Positions 26,104-32,988 of a stretch of 64,000 nt of DNA are shown in pieces. Location: assembly GCF_011764565.1 (NCBI RefSeq), contig NZ_AP022871.1, positions 7,626,320-7,690,319 of the forward strand. The letters run 5' to 3'. Within the stretch, counting starts at the first letter, position 1. Each line of letters begins with the position of its first letter. The notes beneath the pieces are model-generated. The model saw only the letters and a list, made by a program, of their open reading frames with translations, was not told where the DNA came from and searched no databases. This stretch comes from Phytohabitans suffuscus (GTDB taxonomy: Bacteria; Actinomycetota; Actinomycetes; Mycobacteriales; Micromonosporaceae). Both the position numbers and the translations under genes were made by a program.

Positions 26104-26835
26104 TGACGATCACACCGTTCGAGGTACACGTCGACTGGCGCGCGGCGGACCGGCCGGATCGCCGGCGCCTGGCTCGATCTGATGGCGGCCCTCGGGTACG
26201 AGCGCTTCGCCGTACACGGCACCGACTGGGGATCGGTGGTCTCGACCGAGATCGCCCGCCAGCGACCGGACCGGGTCACCGGACTGCACCTGACCCCGCT
26301 GGTCAGCGGCCTGCGCCCGCGCGACGGGCGGCCGACCCCGCGGGAGGAGGCCCAGCTGTGCGCCAACGCCGCGAAGCGGGCCGGCGAGCTGGGCTACGTG
26401 GCGCTGCAAGGCACCAGGCCGCAGACCCTCGCCTACGCGCTGAGCGACTCGCCCGTCGCGCAGGCGGCGTGGATGGTGGAGAAACTGCGGGCGTGGACCG
26501 ACTGCGACGGCGACCTGGAGTCCGTGCTCACCCGGGACGAGATCCTCTCGCTCGTCACCACGTTCTGGGTGACCGGGACGGGCGGCTCCGCCGGACGCCT
26601 CTACGACGAAGGCGCGCAGGCCGCGGTCGACTCCCGCGCACCGGACGGCCGGATCGAGGTGCCGACCGCCGTGGCCCTCTTCCCGAAGGAGCTCTACCCG
26701 ACCTCCCGCCGGATCGCCTCGGACTTCTACGACATCCGGCGCTGGACGCCGATGCCCAGGGGCGGCCACTTCGCCGCCCTCGAACAGCCCGAGCTGCTCG
26801 TCTCGGACCTGCGCGCCTTCTTCGCCTCGCTCTGA
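26104..26835 (+). pseudogene. Epoxide hydrolase with large internal deletion
   Basis: The GTG at 26104 opens MTITPFEVHV, the typical N-terminus of the epoxide hydrolase N-domain. At about 26150-26160 the reading frame jumps to RIAGAWLDLMAALGYERFAV, which in intact proteins lies more than 100 residues later. The N-domain and the HGWP-type oxyanion loop are missing. The nucleophile region HGTDWGSVV and the C-terminal MPRGGHFAALEQPELL are kept. An initiation at ATG 26182 would give 217 residues, unlikely to fold as an active hydrolase. This is a true deletion, unlike the single-base breaks elsewhere. It sits between FprB and the crotonase. Confidence 0.8.
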
Positions 26836-26872
26836 CGGCACGCTTGGCTGGGTTGACGAATGGAGAGAAACG

Positions 26873-27757
26873 ATGACCGACTACCGATACATCACCTACG
26901 AGGAGCTGGACGAGGGGCGCGTCGCCCGGATCACGATGAACCGGCCGCAGTACCGCAACGCGCAGAACCGCGGCCTGCTCGTGGAGGTGGACGAGGCGTT
27001 CGTCCGGGCGGAGCGGGACGACCAGGTCCGCGTGGTCATCCTCGGCGGGGCGGGGAAGTCGTTCTCCTCCGGCCACGACATGCTGAGCGCGAGCACCCCG
27101 GACCGGCGCTCCGAGCGGGACCCGGACTCTCCCGACTTCCACCCGTCGTTCGGCATCAACGGCGCGACGCGGGAGAGCGTCGAGAAACGGATGCTCCAGG
27201 AGCACCACTACTTCTACCAGAACACGCTGCGCTGGCGGAACCTGCGCAAGATAACCATCGCCCAGGTCCAGGGCCCGGTGTTCGCCGCGGGGCTCATGCT
27301 CATGTGGGCCTGCGACCTGATCATCGCCGCGGACGACGCGACCTTCTGCGACCCGGTCGGCACCAGGCTGGGCATGTGCGGCGTCGAGTACTTCGGCCAC
27401 CCGTGGGAGTTCGGCCCGCGCCGGGCGAAGGAGATGCTGCTGCTCGCCGAGACGATGGACGCCCACGAGGCGCGGCGCATCGGCATGGTCAACCGCGTCG
27501 TCGCCCGCGACCGCCTGGAGGAGGAGACCCTGCGGTACGCCCAGGAGGTCGCCAAGCGCCCGACGATGACCGCCCTGATGATCAAAGAGTCGGTCAACCA
27601 GACCCTCGACAACCAGGGCTTCCACAACTCGCTGCAGGCCGCCTTCAGCCTCCACCAGATCACCCACGCCCACTGGGCCGAGCTGCACCAGGGCGGCGTT
27701 CCACATGCGACGGTCGAGGACGGCGCGGTCCCGTGGAAGAAGAAGCCGGCGAACTAG
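26873..27757 (+). CDS. Enoyl-CoA hydratase/isomerase-family protein (crotonase)
   Basis: A 294-residue crotonase-fold protein. The oxyanion-hole segments are SFSSGHDML and VQGPVFAAGLMLMWACDL. In hydratases a Glu follows in the first GxE loop and another in the FGxPE loop; here the corresponding residues look like Ala/Gly (FAAGL) and Gly/His (VEYFGHPWEFG), so both hydratase glutamates appear absent. It may be an isomerase, hydrolase or retro-Claisen enzyme rather than a hydratase. ATG 26873 follows GGAGAGA. It is probably the last gene of the FprB operon. The TAG stop is immediately followed by a family A repeat. Confidence 0.85.
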   Translation: MTDYRYITYEELDEGRVARITMNRPQYRNAQNRGLLVEVDEAFVRAERDDQVRVVILGGAGKSFSSGHDMLSASTPDRRSERDPDSPDFHPSFGINGATRESVEKRMLQEHHYFYQNTLRWRNLRKITIAQVQGPVFAAGLMLMWACDLIIAADDATFCDPVGTRLGMCGVEYFGHPWEFGPRRAKEMLLLAETMDAHEARRIGMVNRVVARDRLEEETLRYAQEVAKRPTMTALMIKESVNQTLDNQGFHNSLQAAFSLHQITHAHWAELHQGGVPHATVEDGAVPWKKKPAN

Positions 27758-28054
27758 AGACCTTCCGGGGTCAGGGTTCGCGTCTGTCCACAGTGATCTC
27801 TGTGCTTCCGCTGGTCTGTCGGCTCTGATGTGGAGGCTGGGGGTCGGTTTCGGTGATCGTGGTATGGATCCGCCCCTCTGGGGGCAGTTTTGTACCACGA
27901 TCTGTTGCCGGGGGCCGCGCGTTCGAGGGCGGGGTGGCGGCAGCGGCGATTTCGCCTGGTTTGTTTCTCCTTGTCGGGGTGATCATGGACCTCAACGGTC
28001 CGCGCGCCACCCACCTACCAATATGGACAGACAGACACCTCAACCGCTGAACGT
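27755..28054 (+). repeat. Repeat family A, copy starting at a stop codon
   Basis: Left end CTAGAGACCTTCCGGGGTCA overlaps the TAG stop of the crotonase gene. The hairpin is at 27855-27902 (GATCGTGGTATG ... TGTACCACGATC with inner GCCCC/GGGGC). The right third is degenerate, and the next copy follows directly. Confidence 0.85.
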
Positions 28055-28379
28055 CTCTAGAGACCTTCCGGGGTCAGGGTTCGCGTCTGTCCACAGTGAT
28101 CTCTGTGCTTCCGCTGGTCTGTGGAGACTGGGGTCGGTTTCGGTGATCGTGGTACGGATCCGCCCCTCTGGGGGCAGTTTCATACCACGATCCGTGGCCG
28201 GGGGCCGTGCGTTCGTGGGCAGGGGTGGTGGCGGCGGCGAATTCGTCTGGTTTGTTCTGAGGACAGACCGGGAAGCCGCCCGCCGCAGGGCCCGAGGGAT
28301 CGGTTCCGGCGACGCCGCCGCGTGCGCGACCCCGGCCGCCTCGCCATCGGCTCGACCCTGACCGCGAAAGCTCCATAGA
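28055..28379 (+). repeat. Repeat family A, compact full copy
   Basis: A 325-bp copy with both ends: TCTAGAGACCTTCCGGGGTC on the left and CCCTGACCGCGAAAGCTCCA on the right, forming imperfect terminal inverted repeats. Hairpin at 28145-28192. In tandem with the previous copy. Between its end and the NUDIX gene (28380-28501) nothing is recognised. Confidence 0.85.
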
Positions 28380-28501
28380 CCGGGCGGGCGTCGTGCCGGA
28401 GGCGATAGAGGGGTGACCGTAGCCAAAGGCGGAGGGTGAGGCCGCGGGAGCAACGGTCTGAACCGCGACGGACATCGCGGTAGCTCAGATCTGTTTCGGG
28501 G

Positions 28502-28936
28502 TTATGACCAGCCGCGTTCGCTGTACGCCGCGCCAGCGGCGATGTGCCGCAGCGCGTCGGTGATGTAGGGGACGATGCCGGCGGGCGGGTCGGTGGGGTC
28601 GACGAAGGACCAGCCGGCGCACTTGTCGGGTTCGCGGTTGGTGACCTCGCCGGCCCAGTCGGTGGCTTCGAAGAACAGCGCGACGCGTCCGGAGTCGGTG
28701 TGGTGGTGCGTCAGGTGGACGAGGCGGAGGTTGTCGGCCTTGACGAGGACGCCGATCTCCTCGCCGGCTTCGCGGGCCATGCCGGTGGTGGCGGATTCGC
28801 CGTCTTCGAGGTGGCCGGAGGGCAGGCCGAGCTGGCCGTCGGCCCAGCCGGTGTTCTGGCGTCGCCCGAGCAGCACGCGGCCCTGGGCGTCGCGCAGGAT
28901 CAGGTGCAGGTCGACGTGTGCGGTGTAGCGGGCCAT
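28502..28936 (-). CDS. NUDIX hydrolase
   Basis: A 144-residue protein that hydrolyses a nucleoside diphosphate linked to another moiety. The Nudix box is complete: GHLEDGESATTGMAREAGEE followed by IGV (Gx5Ex7REUxEExGU). The N-terminal VDLHLILRDAQGRVLLGRR is the usual first strand pair. ATG 28936 has GGAG upstream. It is a stand-alone housekeeping-like gene beside the repeat cluster, with no evident link to catabolism. Confidence 0.92.
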   Translation of the reverse strand: MARYTAHVDLHLILRDAQGRVLLGRRQNTGWADGQLGLPSGHLEDGESATTGMAREAGEEIGVLVKADNLRLVHLTHHHTDSGRVALFFEATDWAGEVTNREPDKCAGWSFVDPTDPPAGIVPYITDALRHIAAGAAYSERGWS

Positions 28937-29000
28937 CCGGGGCTCCTTGACTGGTCCTTGGCATACGCCGCGGGTGCTGCACCATTCTTGTCGCCTTGTC

Positions 29001-29017
29001 GAGCCCTCAGGGGGCTC
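29001..29017 (-). terminator. Short hairpin at the SDR stop codon
   Basis: GAGCCC and GGGCTC form a 6-bp stem with a 5-nt loop, ending at the stop codon of the SDR gene on the minus strand. It is a plausible weak terminator. Confidence 0.35.
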
Positions 29018-29768
29018 AGATCGACAGGCCGCCGTCGGCGACCAGCAGCTGGCCGGTGATGAACGACGCGTCGTCGGAGAGCATGAACGCCACGGCCGCG
29101 GCGACCTCGGCGGGATCGGCGATCCGCCCCATCGGTATCCGCGCCTTCAACCTCGCCTCGCCGTCCGGGTCGAGCAGGCGGTCGATCATCTGGGTCCGCA
29201 TGTGCCCCGGGCCGACCGCGTTGATCCGTACCCCGTCCGCCGCGTGGTCCCGGGCGGCGGCCCTGGTCATGCCGACGACCGCGTGTTTGGCGGCCGCGTA
29301 CGAGGCGATGCCGCGCACCTGCACGACCGCCGACGCGTACGAGGCGACGTTGACGATCGACCCCGCGCCGGCCGGGACCATGTGGGCGAGTTCGGCGCGC
29401 ATGCACCGGAATACGGCGTCGACGTTGAGGTCCATCGTGGACCGCCATACGTCGTCGGGGTACTCGGCCGCCGGCACCGGGGCGGGGCTCACGCCGGCGT
29501 TGTTGACCGCGCCGTCCAGCCGGCCGAAGGCCTCGAGCGCGGCGGCGACGGCGCGTGCTGCGGTGTCCCGGTCGGTGACGTCCGCGGCCAGCGCGAGCGC
29601 GCGCCCGCCGCGCCGCTCGACCTCGGCCACCACCTCGGCGCAGAGCCGCGCGCGGCGTCCGGTCACCACGACGGCGGCCCCCTCGTCGGCGAGCCGGAGG
29701 GCGCAGGCCCGGCCCAGACCGCTCGTCGCCCCGGTGACGAGGACCACCCGGTCGGTGAAGCGGCGCAT
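29016..29768 (-). CDS. Short-chain dehydrogenase/reductase
   Basis: A 250-residue classical SDR that interconverts a secondary alcohol and ketone with NAD(P). It has the cofactor motif TGATSGLG near residue 13, VNNAG near 90, and the catalytic triad in NVASYAS ... SYAAAK (Ser, Tyr, Lys). GQLLVADGG closes the C-terminus, as usual. ATG 29768 opens 45 bp from the divergent epimerase-like gene. Probable role: oxidation of a hydroxylated intermediate to the ketone. Substrate unknown. Confidence 0.92.
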   Translation of the reverse strand: MRRFTDRVVLVTGATSGLGRACALRLADEGAAVVVTGRRARLCAEVVAEVERRGGRALALAADVTDRDTAARAVAAALEAFGRLDGAVNNAGVSPAPVPAAEYPDDVWRSTMDLNVDAVFRCMRAELAHMVPAGAGSIVNVASYASAVVQVRGIASYAAAKHAVVGMTRAAARDHAADGVRINAVGPGHMRTQMIDRLLDPDGEARLKARIPMGRIADPAEVAAAVAFMLSDDASFITGQLLVADGGLSI

Positions 29769-29813
29769 CCACGGACCCTAGCATCATTAGAAGCTGTTTA
29801 GCGTGTTACTGTG

Positions 29814-30938
29814 ATGCTCGTGAGCCGCACCGCGCTCGTGATCGGCGGCACCGGCCCGACCGGGCCGCACGTCGTCGGCGGCCTCCTGGCGCGCGGCTGG
29901 GAGGTGGCCGTCCTGCACCGGGGCACGCACGAGCTGCCCGAGCTCGACACGGTCGAGCACCTGCACGCCGACCCGCACTTCCGCGAGCCGATCGCGGCGG
30001 CACTGGGGCCGCGGCGCTTCGACCTCGCCGTCGCTACCTACGGCCGGCTCCGGCACGTCGCGGACGCGCTGGCGGGTTCGGCGGACCGCTTCGTCGCGGT
30101 CAGCGGGCTGCCGGTGTACCCGGGCTACCACGAGCCGGAGCGGGTGTGGCCGCACGGCATGCCGCTGCTGGCGCGGGAGGGCGCCGCCGCGCGGCGGGGG
30201 AGCGGTGGCGGGTCACCCGGTGCGCGCTTCTCCGACCTGATCTTCCGCGCCGAGGAGCACGTGCTCGCCCTGCACCGCGCGGGTGCGTTCAGCGCGACCC
30301 TGTTCCGGTACCCCTCGATCTACGGTCCGCGGCAGCTCTACCCGCGCGAGTGGTCGGTCATCCGCCGGGTGCTCGACGGCCGCGCGTACATCATCGTCCC
30401 GGACGGCGGCCTGACCCTGCTGACCCGGTGCGCCGCGCGCAACGCGGCGGCGTTCCTGCTGGCCGCGGTCGACCGGCCCGAGCCGGCGGCCGGCGAGGTG
30501 TTCAACGTGGCCGACCTGAGCCAGTACAGCCTCGCGCAATGGATCCAGCTGACCGCGGCGGCCGCCGGCCGCGAGATCGAGCTGGTCTCGCTGCCGTTCG
30601 ACCTGGCCGGTCCGGGGCGTGCCCTCTTCCCGGTGCCCCATACCGCCCACGGGCTGGTCAGTGCCGGCAAGGCGGTCGCCCGCCTCGGGTACACGGAGGC
30701 GGTGCCGGCGGTGGAGGCGCTGCGGGACACGGTCCGCTGGTACCTGGAGCACCCGCCCGACCAGTCCGTCACCGGGCGCCTGGCCGACACCTTCGACTAC
30801 GCGGAGGAGGATCGCGTGCTGAGGGAGTACCGGTCGGCGACCGCCGGGCTCCGGGCGCGGCAGCCGGCGGCGGTGGCGGTCGCCCACCCGTACCCGCACC
30901 CGAAGACGGCCGGTGGCGTGGACCACCGCGCGCGATGA
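29814..30938 (+). CDS. NAD-dependent epimerase/dehydratase-family protein
   Basis: A 374-residue extended-SDR-fold protein. The N-terminal LVIGGTGPTGPHVVGGLLAR is a clear NAD(P) motif; FRYPSIYGPRQ near residue 170 is the conserved extended-SDR segment. The expected catalytic Tyr-x3-Lys is not evident (the region reads FSDLIFRAEEHVLAL), so it may be an atypical member. ATG 29814 (or GTG 29811) has no ribosome-binding site and lies just after an AT-rich promoter-like stretch (TTAGAAGCTG ... GTGTTACTG), so the transcript may be leaderless. Its stop overlaps the ATG of the MaoC-type gene, giving an operon of three. Confidence 0.8.
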   Translation: MLVSRTALVIGGTGPTGPHVVGGLLARGWEVAVLHRGTHELPELDTVEHLHADPHFREPIAAALGPRRFDLAVATYGRLRHVADALAGSADRFVAVSGLPVYPGYHEPERVWPHGMPLLAREGAAARRGSGGGSPGARFSDLIFRAEEHVLALHRAGAFSATLFRYPSIYGPRQLYPREWSVIRRVLDGRAYIIVPDGGLTLLTRCAARNAAAFLLAAVDRPEPAAGEVFNVADLSQYSLAQWIQLTAAAAGREIELVSLPFDLAGPGRALFPVPHTAHGLVSAGKAVARLGYTEAVPAVEALRDTVRWYLEHPPDQSVTGRLADTFDYAEEDRVLREYRSATAGLRARQPAAVAVAHPYPHPKTAGGVDHRAR

Positions 30939-31447
30939 CCTCGTACGTCTCCGAGCGCATGCGGGCCGCGGTCGGCGAGGTCGTCGACTGGCGGGTGTCG
31001 TTCCCCATCTCGGCGTCCGACATCCGGCGGTGGGCGCTGGCCGTCTACTACCCGGCGGAACCGCCGCGCGAGTTCTGGGACGCCGACCTCGCCGACCGGG
31101 AGCGCGGCGGACTCGTGGCGCCGGACGAGTTCAACCCGTTCGCCTGGATGGTCGCCGACCGGCGGAAGCCCGTGATCCCGCCCGAGCGGCGCGACCCGGA
31201 CCGGCTCGAAAAGGCCATCGGCCTGCCCGGCCCCGGGCTGCGCCACCAGATCAACGGCGGCACCGAGGCCGTGTACGGCGTGGCGATGCGCCCCGGCGAC
31301 GTCATCACCTCGGTCACCCGCCTCGAGGAGTACCGCGAGCGCACCGGCCGGCTGGGCCGGATGCTCATCACGGTCACCGAGGTCACGTGGACCAACCAGC
31401 GCGGCGAGACCGTCCGCACCGGCCGCGACACGTCGATCCGCTACTGA
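30935..31447 (+). CDS. MaoC-like N-terminal-domain dehydratase subunit
   Basis: A 170-residue hot-dog-fold protein resembling the FAS1-like dehydratase (MaoC N-terminal) domain: SERMRAAVGEVVDWRVSFPI, SDIRRWALAVYYPAEPPREF, PDEFNPFAWM, and the central LRHQINGGTEAVYGVAMRPG with VTEVTWTNQRGETVRTG. In steroid and polyketide-like catabolism such a subunit pairs with a second MaoC protein to form an enoyl-CoA hydratase, and the next gene encodes that partner. ATG 30935 overlaps the TGA of the previous gene. Confidence 0.85.
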   Translation: MTSYVSERMRAAVGEVVDWRVSFPISASDIRRWALAVYYPAEPPREFWDADLADRERGGLVAPDEFNPFAWMVADRRKPVIPPERRDPDRLEKAIGLPGPGLRHQINGGTEAVYGVAMRPGDVITSVTRLEEYRERTGRLGRMLITVTEVTWTNQRGETVRTGRDTSIRY

Positions 31448-31616
31448 CTGAGGACGCTGTTTGCCCCGGTCGCTGCGCTACTGAGGACGCCGTTGCCCGG
31501 TCTGAGGACGCCGCTTGCCCGGTTGCGCCGCTGCTGAGGATGCCGCTTGCCGGGTCGCTCCGCTGCTGAGGATGCCGCTTGCCGGGTCGCTCCGCTGCTG
31601 AGGATGCCGTTGCTCG
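31446..31616. repeat. Tandem repeat between MaoC subunit genes
   Basis: About five imperfect units of 24-35 bp built on CTGCTGAGGATGCCGCTTGC plus CGGGTCGCTCCG; the last two full 32-bp units are identical. It begins at the stop codon of the first MaoC gene and ends just before the ribosome-binding site of the second. A variable-number repeat that separates two genes expected to be tightly coupled. Confidence 0.9.
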
Positions 31617-31630
31617 AAGGAGGAGGTCGC

Positions 31631-32040
31631 ATGAACCGCGAGGCACGGGTGGGCGCCACGTTCACGACCGGGTTCCGCACCGCCGGCTTCGCCGAGTGGA
31701 ACCGCTTCGCCGCGGTCAACGACGAGTTCGTCCCGATCCACATGGACGACGACGAGGGCCGCGCGGCCGGGTACCCCGGGGCGATCGGCATGGGCCGGCT
31801 GCAATGGTCCTACGCGCACAACCTGCTGCGCGAGTGGCTCGCCGGCGAGGGCCGCATCGTCTCGGTGGCACTGAGGTTCACCGGCCCTCAGCTCAAGAGC
31901 GTCGACTTCGCACCCTTCGGCCGCGTCGCCGCCCTCCGCGGAGAGGAGGTGGACCTCGACGTGTGGATCGAGGACGCCGAGGGGCGGTGCTCGCGTCGGG
32001 CCGGGCGACGGTGACCCTGCCGGGGCCGCGGCTGAGGTGA
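31631..32040 (+). CDS. MaoC-like dehydratase subunit (apparent frameshift)
   Basis: About 136 residues when corrected. FAAVNDEFVPIHMDDDEGRA is the hydratase-2/MaoC motif with catalytic Asp and His, followed by IGMGRLQWSYAHNLLREWL and VALRFTGPQLKSVDF. One G is missing at about 31981-31988; restoring it gives VLASGRATVTLPGPR and a stop at 32040, the normal MaoC ending, instead of an early aberrant C-terminus. ATG 31631 has an excellent GAAGGAGGAGGT site. It should form the enoyl-CoA hydratase with the preceding subunit. Confidence 0.85.
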
Positions 32041-32041
32041 A

Positions 32042-32127
32042 CCCCGTCCCCGGTCCCGTCCCCGTCCCCGGTCCCGTCCCCGTCCCCGGTCCCGTCCCCG
32101 TCCCCGGTCCCGGTCCCGGTCCCGGCG
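32042..32127. repeat. Simple tandem repeat, 18-bp period
   Basis: Repeats of GGTCCCGTCCCCGTCCCC with minor change to GGTCCC hexamers at the right end. It lies directly after the MaoC stop. The Gly-Pro-Thr frame on the opposite strand is a by-product of the repeat. Confidence 0.9.
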
Positions 32128-32677
32128 GCGCCTCGATCAAGGGCGGTTTCCGGAGAGATCGCGACCACCATGGGATTGTCGGACGCCATCGAGACGTTCA
32201 ACCAGCCTCCATTACCACCGCCAGACGCCGCACCTATCAGACTGGGCTGCCATCGCAACCGCCGCACAGAAGCCTGCCTATAAACGCGGCGCCACCACCA
32301 GGACGGTGGCCAGCCAGCTCAACGCCATTGGCACGACGTCAAATACCCCTACCGACCCACATCCATTTCTCCGGCGCATGCACGAAGATCGAGTCGGAGT
32401 GAGTGCGTCAACGCCTCGCGCAGGAACGTACGGATCTCCTGGCAATGTTGGTGGGCGTCCGGTGCGCCGTCGCGGCCCGCCTTCAAATCGTGCCGGCTCG
32501 GTCGTGGCAGATGAGCCGCGCACCGGGACGGACGCAGCCAATGCGCGAGCGGGCCGGCCTTCGGCCCGGCAGGACATCGATCGGGCGGCGGGTGCGGATG
32601 TCCAACAGCGCCGCGTCGTAGACGCGCCGTGGCGCGGCGCGAAAGTCGCCACCTTATTCCGATGTCGAGTAAGTTGA
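32128..32677. other. 550 bp with no recognisable gene
   Basis: This stretch has lower GC than its surroundings, no ribosome-binding site with a convincing frame, and no similarity I recognise. It holds an isolated CGATCAAGG (about 32133-32141) resembling one end of repeat family B. Possibly decayed mobile DNA next to the CRISPR locus. Confidence 0.4.
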
Positions 32678-32729
32678 CTTTGTTCCGATCCCCGACTCAT
32701 CCCAGGATCGGGATGAGTCGGGGACAAAG
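32678..32729. terminator. Long perfect hairpin upstream of the CRISPR leader
   Basis: CCCCGACTCATCCC (32690-32703) pairs perfectly with GGGATGAGTCGGGG (32710-32723) around a 6-nt loop. CTTTGT and ACAAAG extend the stem beyond a 6-nt one-sided bulge. It may stop transcription entering the CRISPR region; a protein-binding site is also possible. Confidence 0.5.
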
Positions 32730-32988
32730 TAGGTCGGGGTCGGCGTAACTCGGCGATGTCGAAGACAAGGCCATAGGCGAAGCGAGCCTGTGATCCTCTG
32801 GGCCTTCTGCGAAGCCTTCGTCATCCCGCACGTACGCGTGCACCCTTCGCGCGGGTGTTTACCCAGCCAGCACGGTCCTGAAGCCCACCACCGTCGCAGC
32901 CCTGGTGGCGCCACCCGTCGCCCGCGAAACGCACCCTTCGCAACAGAACGGCTCGGGCGCTGCTCAAGACGGCTAGGATTTGGACCCA
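32730..32988 (+). promoter_or_regulatory. Presumed CRISPR leader
   Basis: About 260 bp without a gene on the side of the array where repeats are perfect. TAGGAT (32974-32979) is a possible -10 box placed so that transcription would begin within a few bases of the first repeat. The leader is not AT-rich, and the -35 element is unclear. Confidence 0.5.

Noticed and set aside
28478..28500. GGTAGCTCAG resembling a tRNA D-arm
   Set aside because: No acceptor stem, anticodon arm or T-arm can be formed around it; it is an isolated 10-mer.
31478..32140. Minus-strand frame encoding Gly-Pro-Thr repeats
   Set aside because: It follows the 18-bp simple repeat and overlaps the MaoC gene in antisense; not a credible protein.
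32128..32988. Possible cas gene remnant near the array
   Set aside because: I checked all frames by eye and saw no HD, RRM, nuclease or Cas1/Cas6-like motif; too degenerate to claim.
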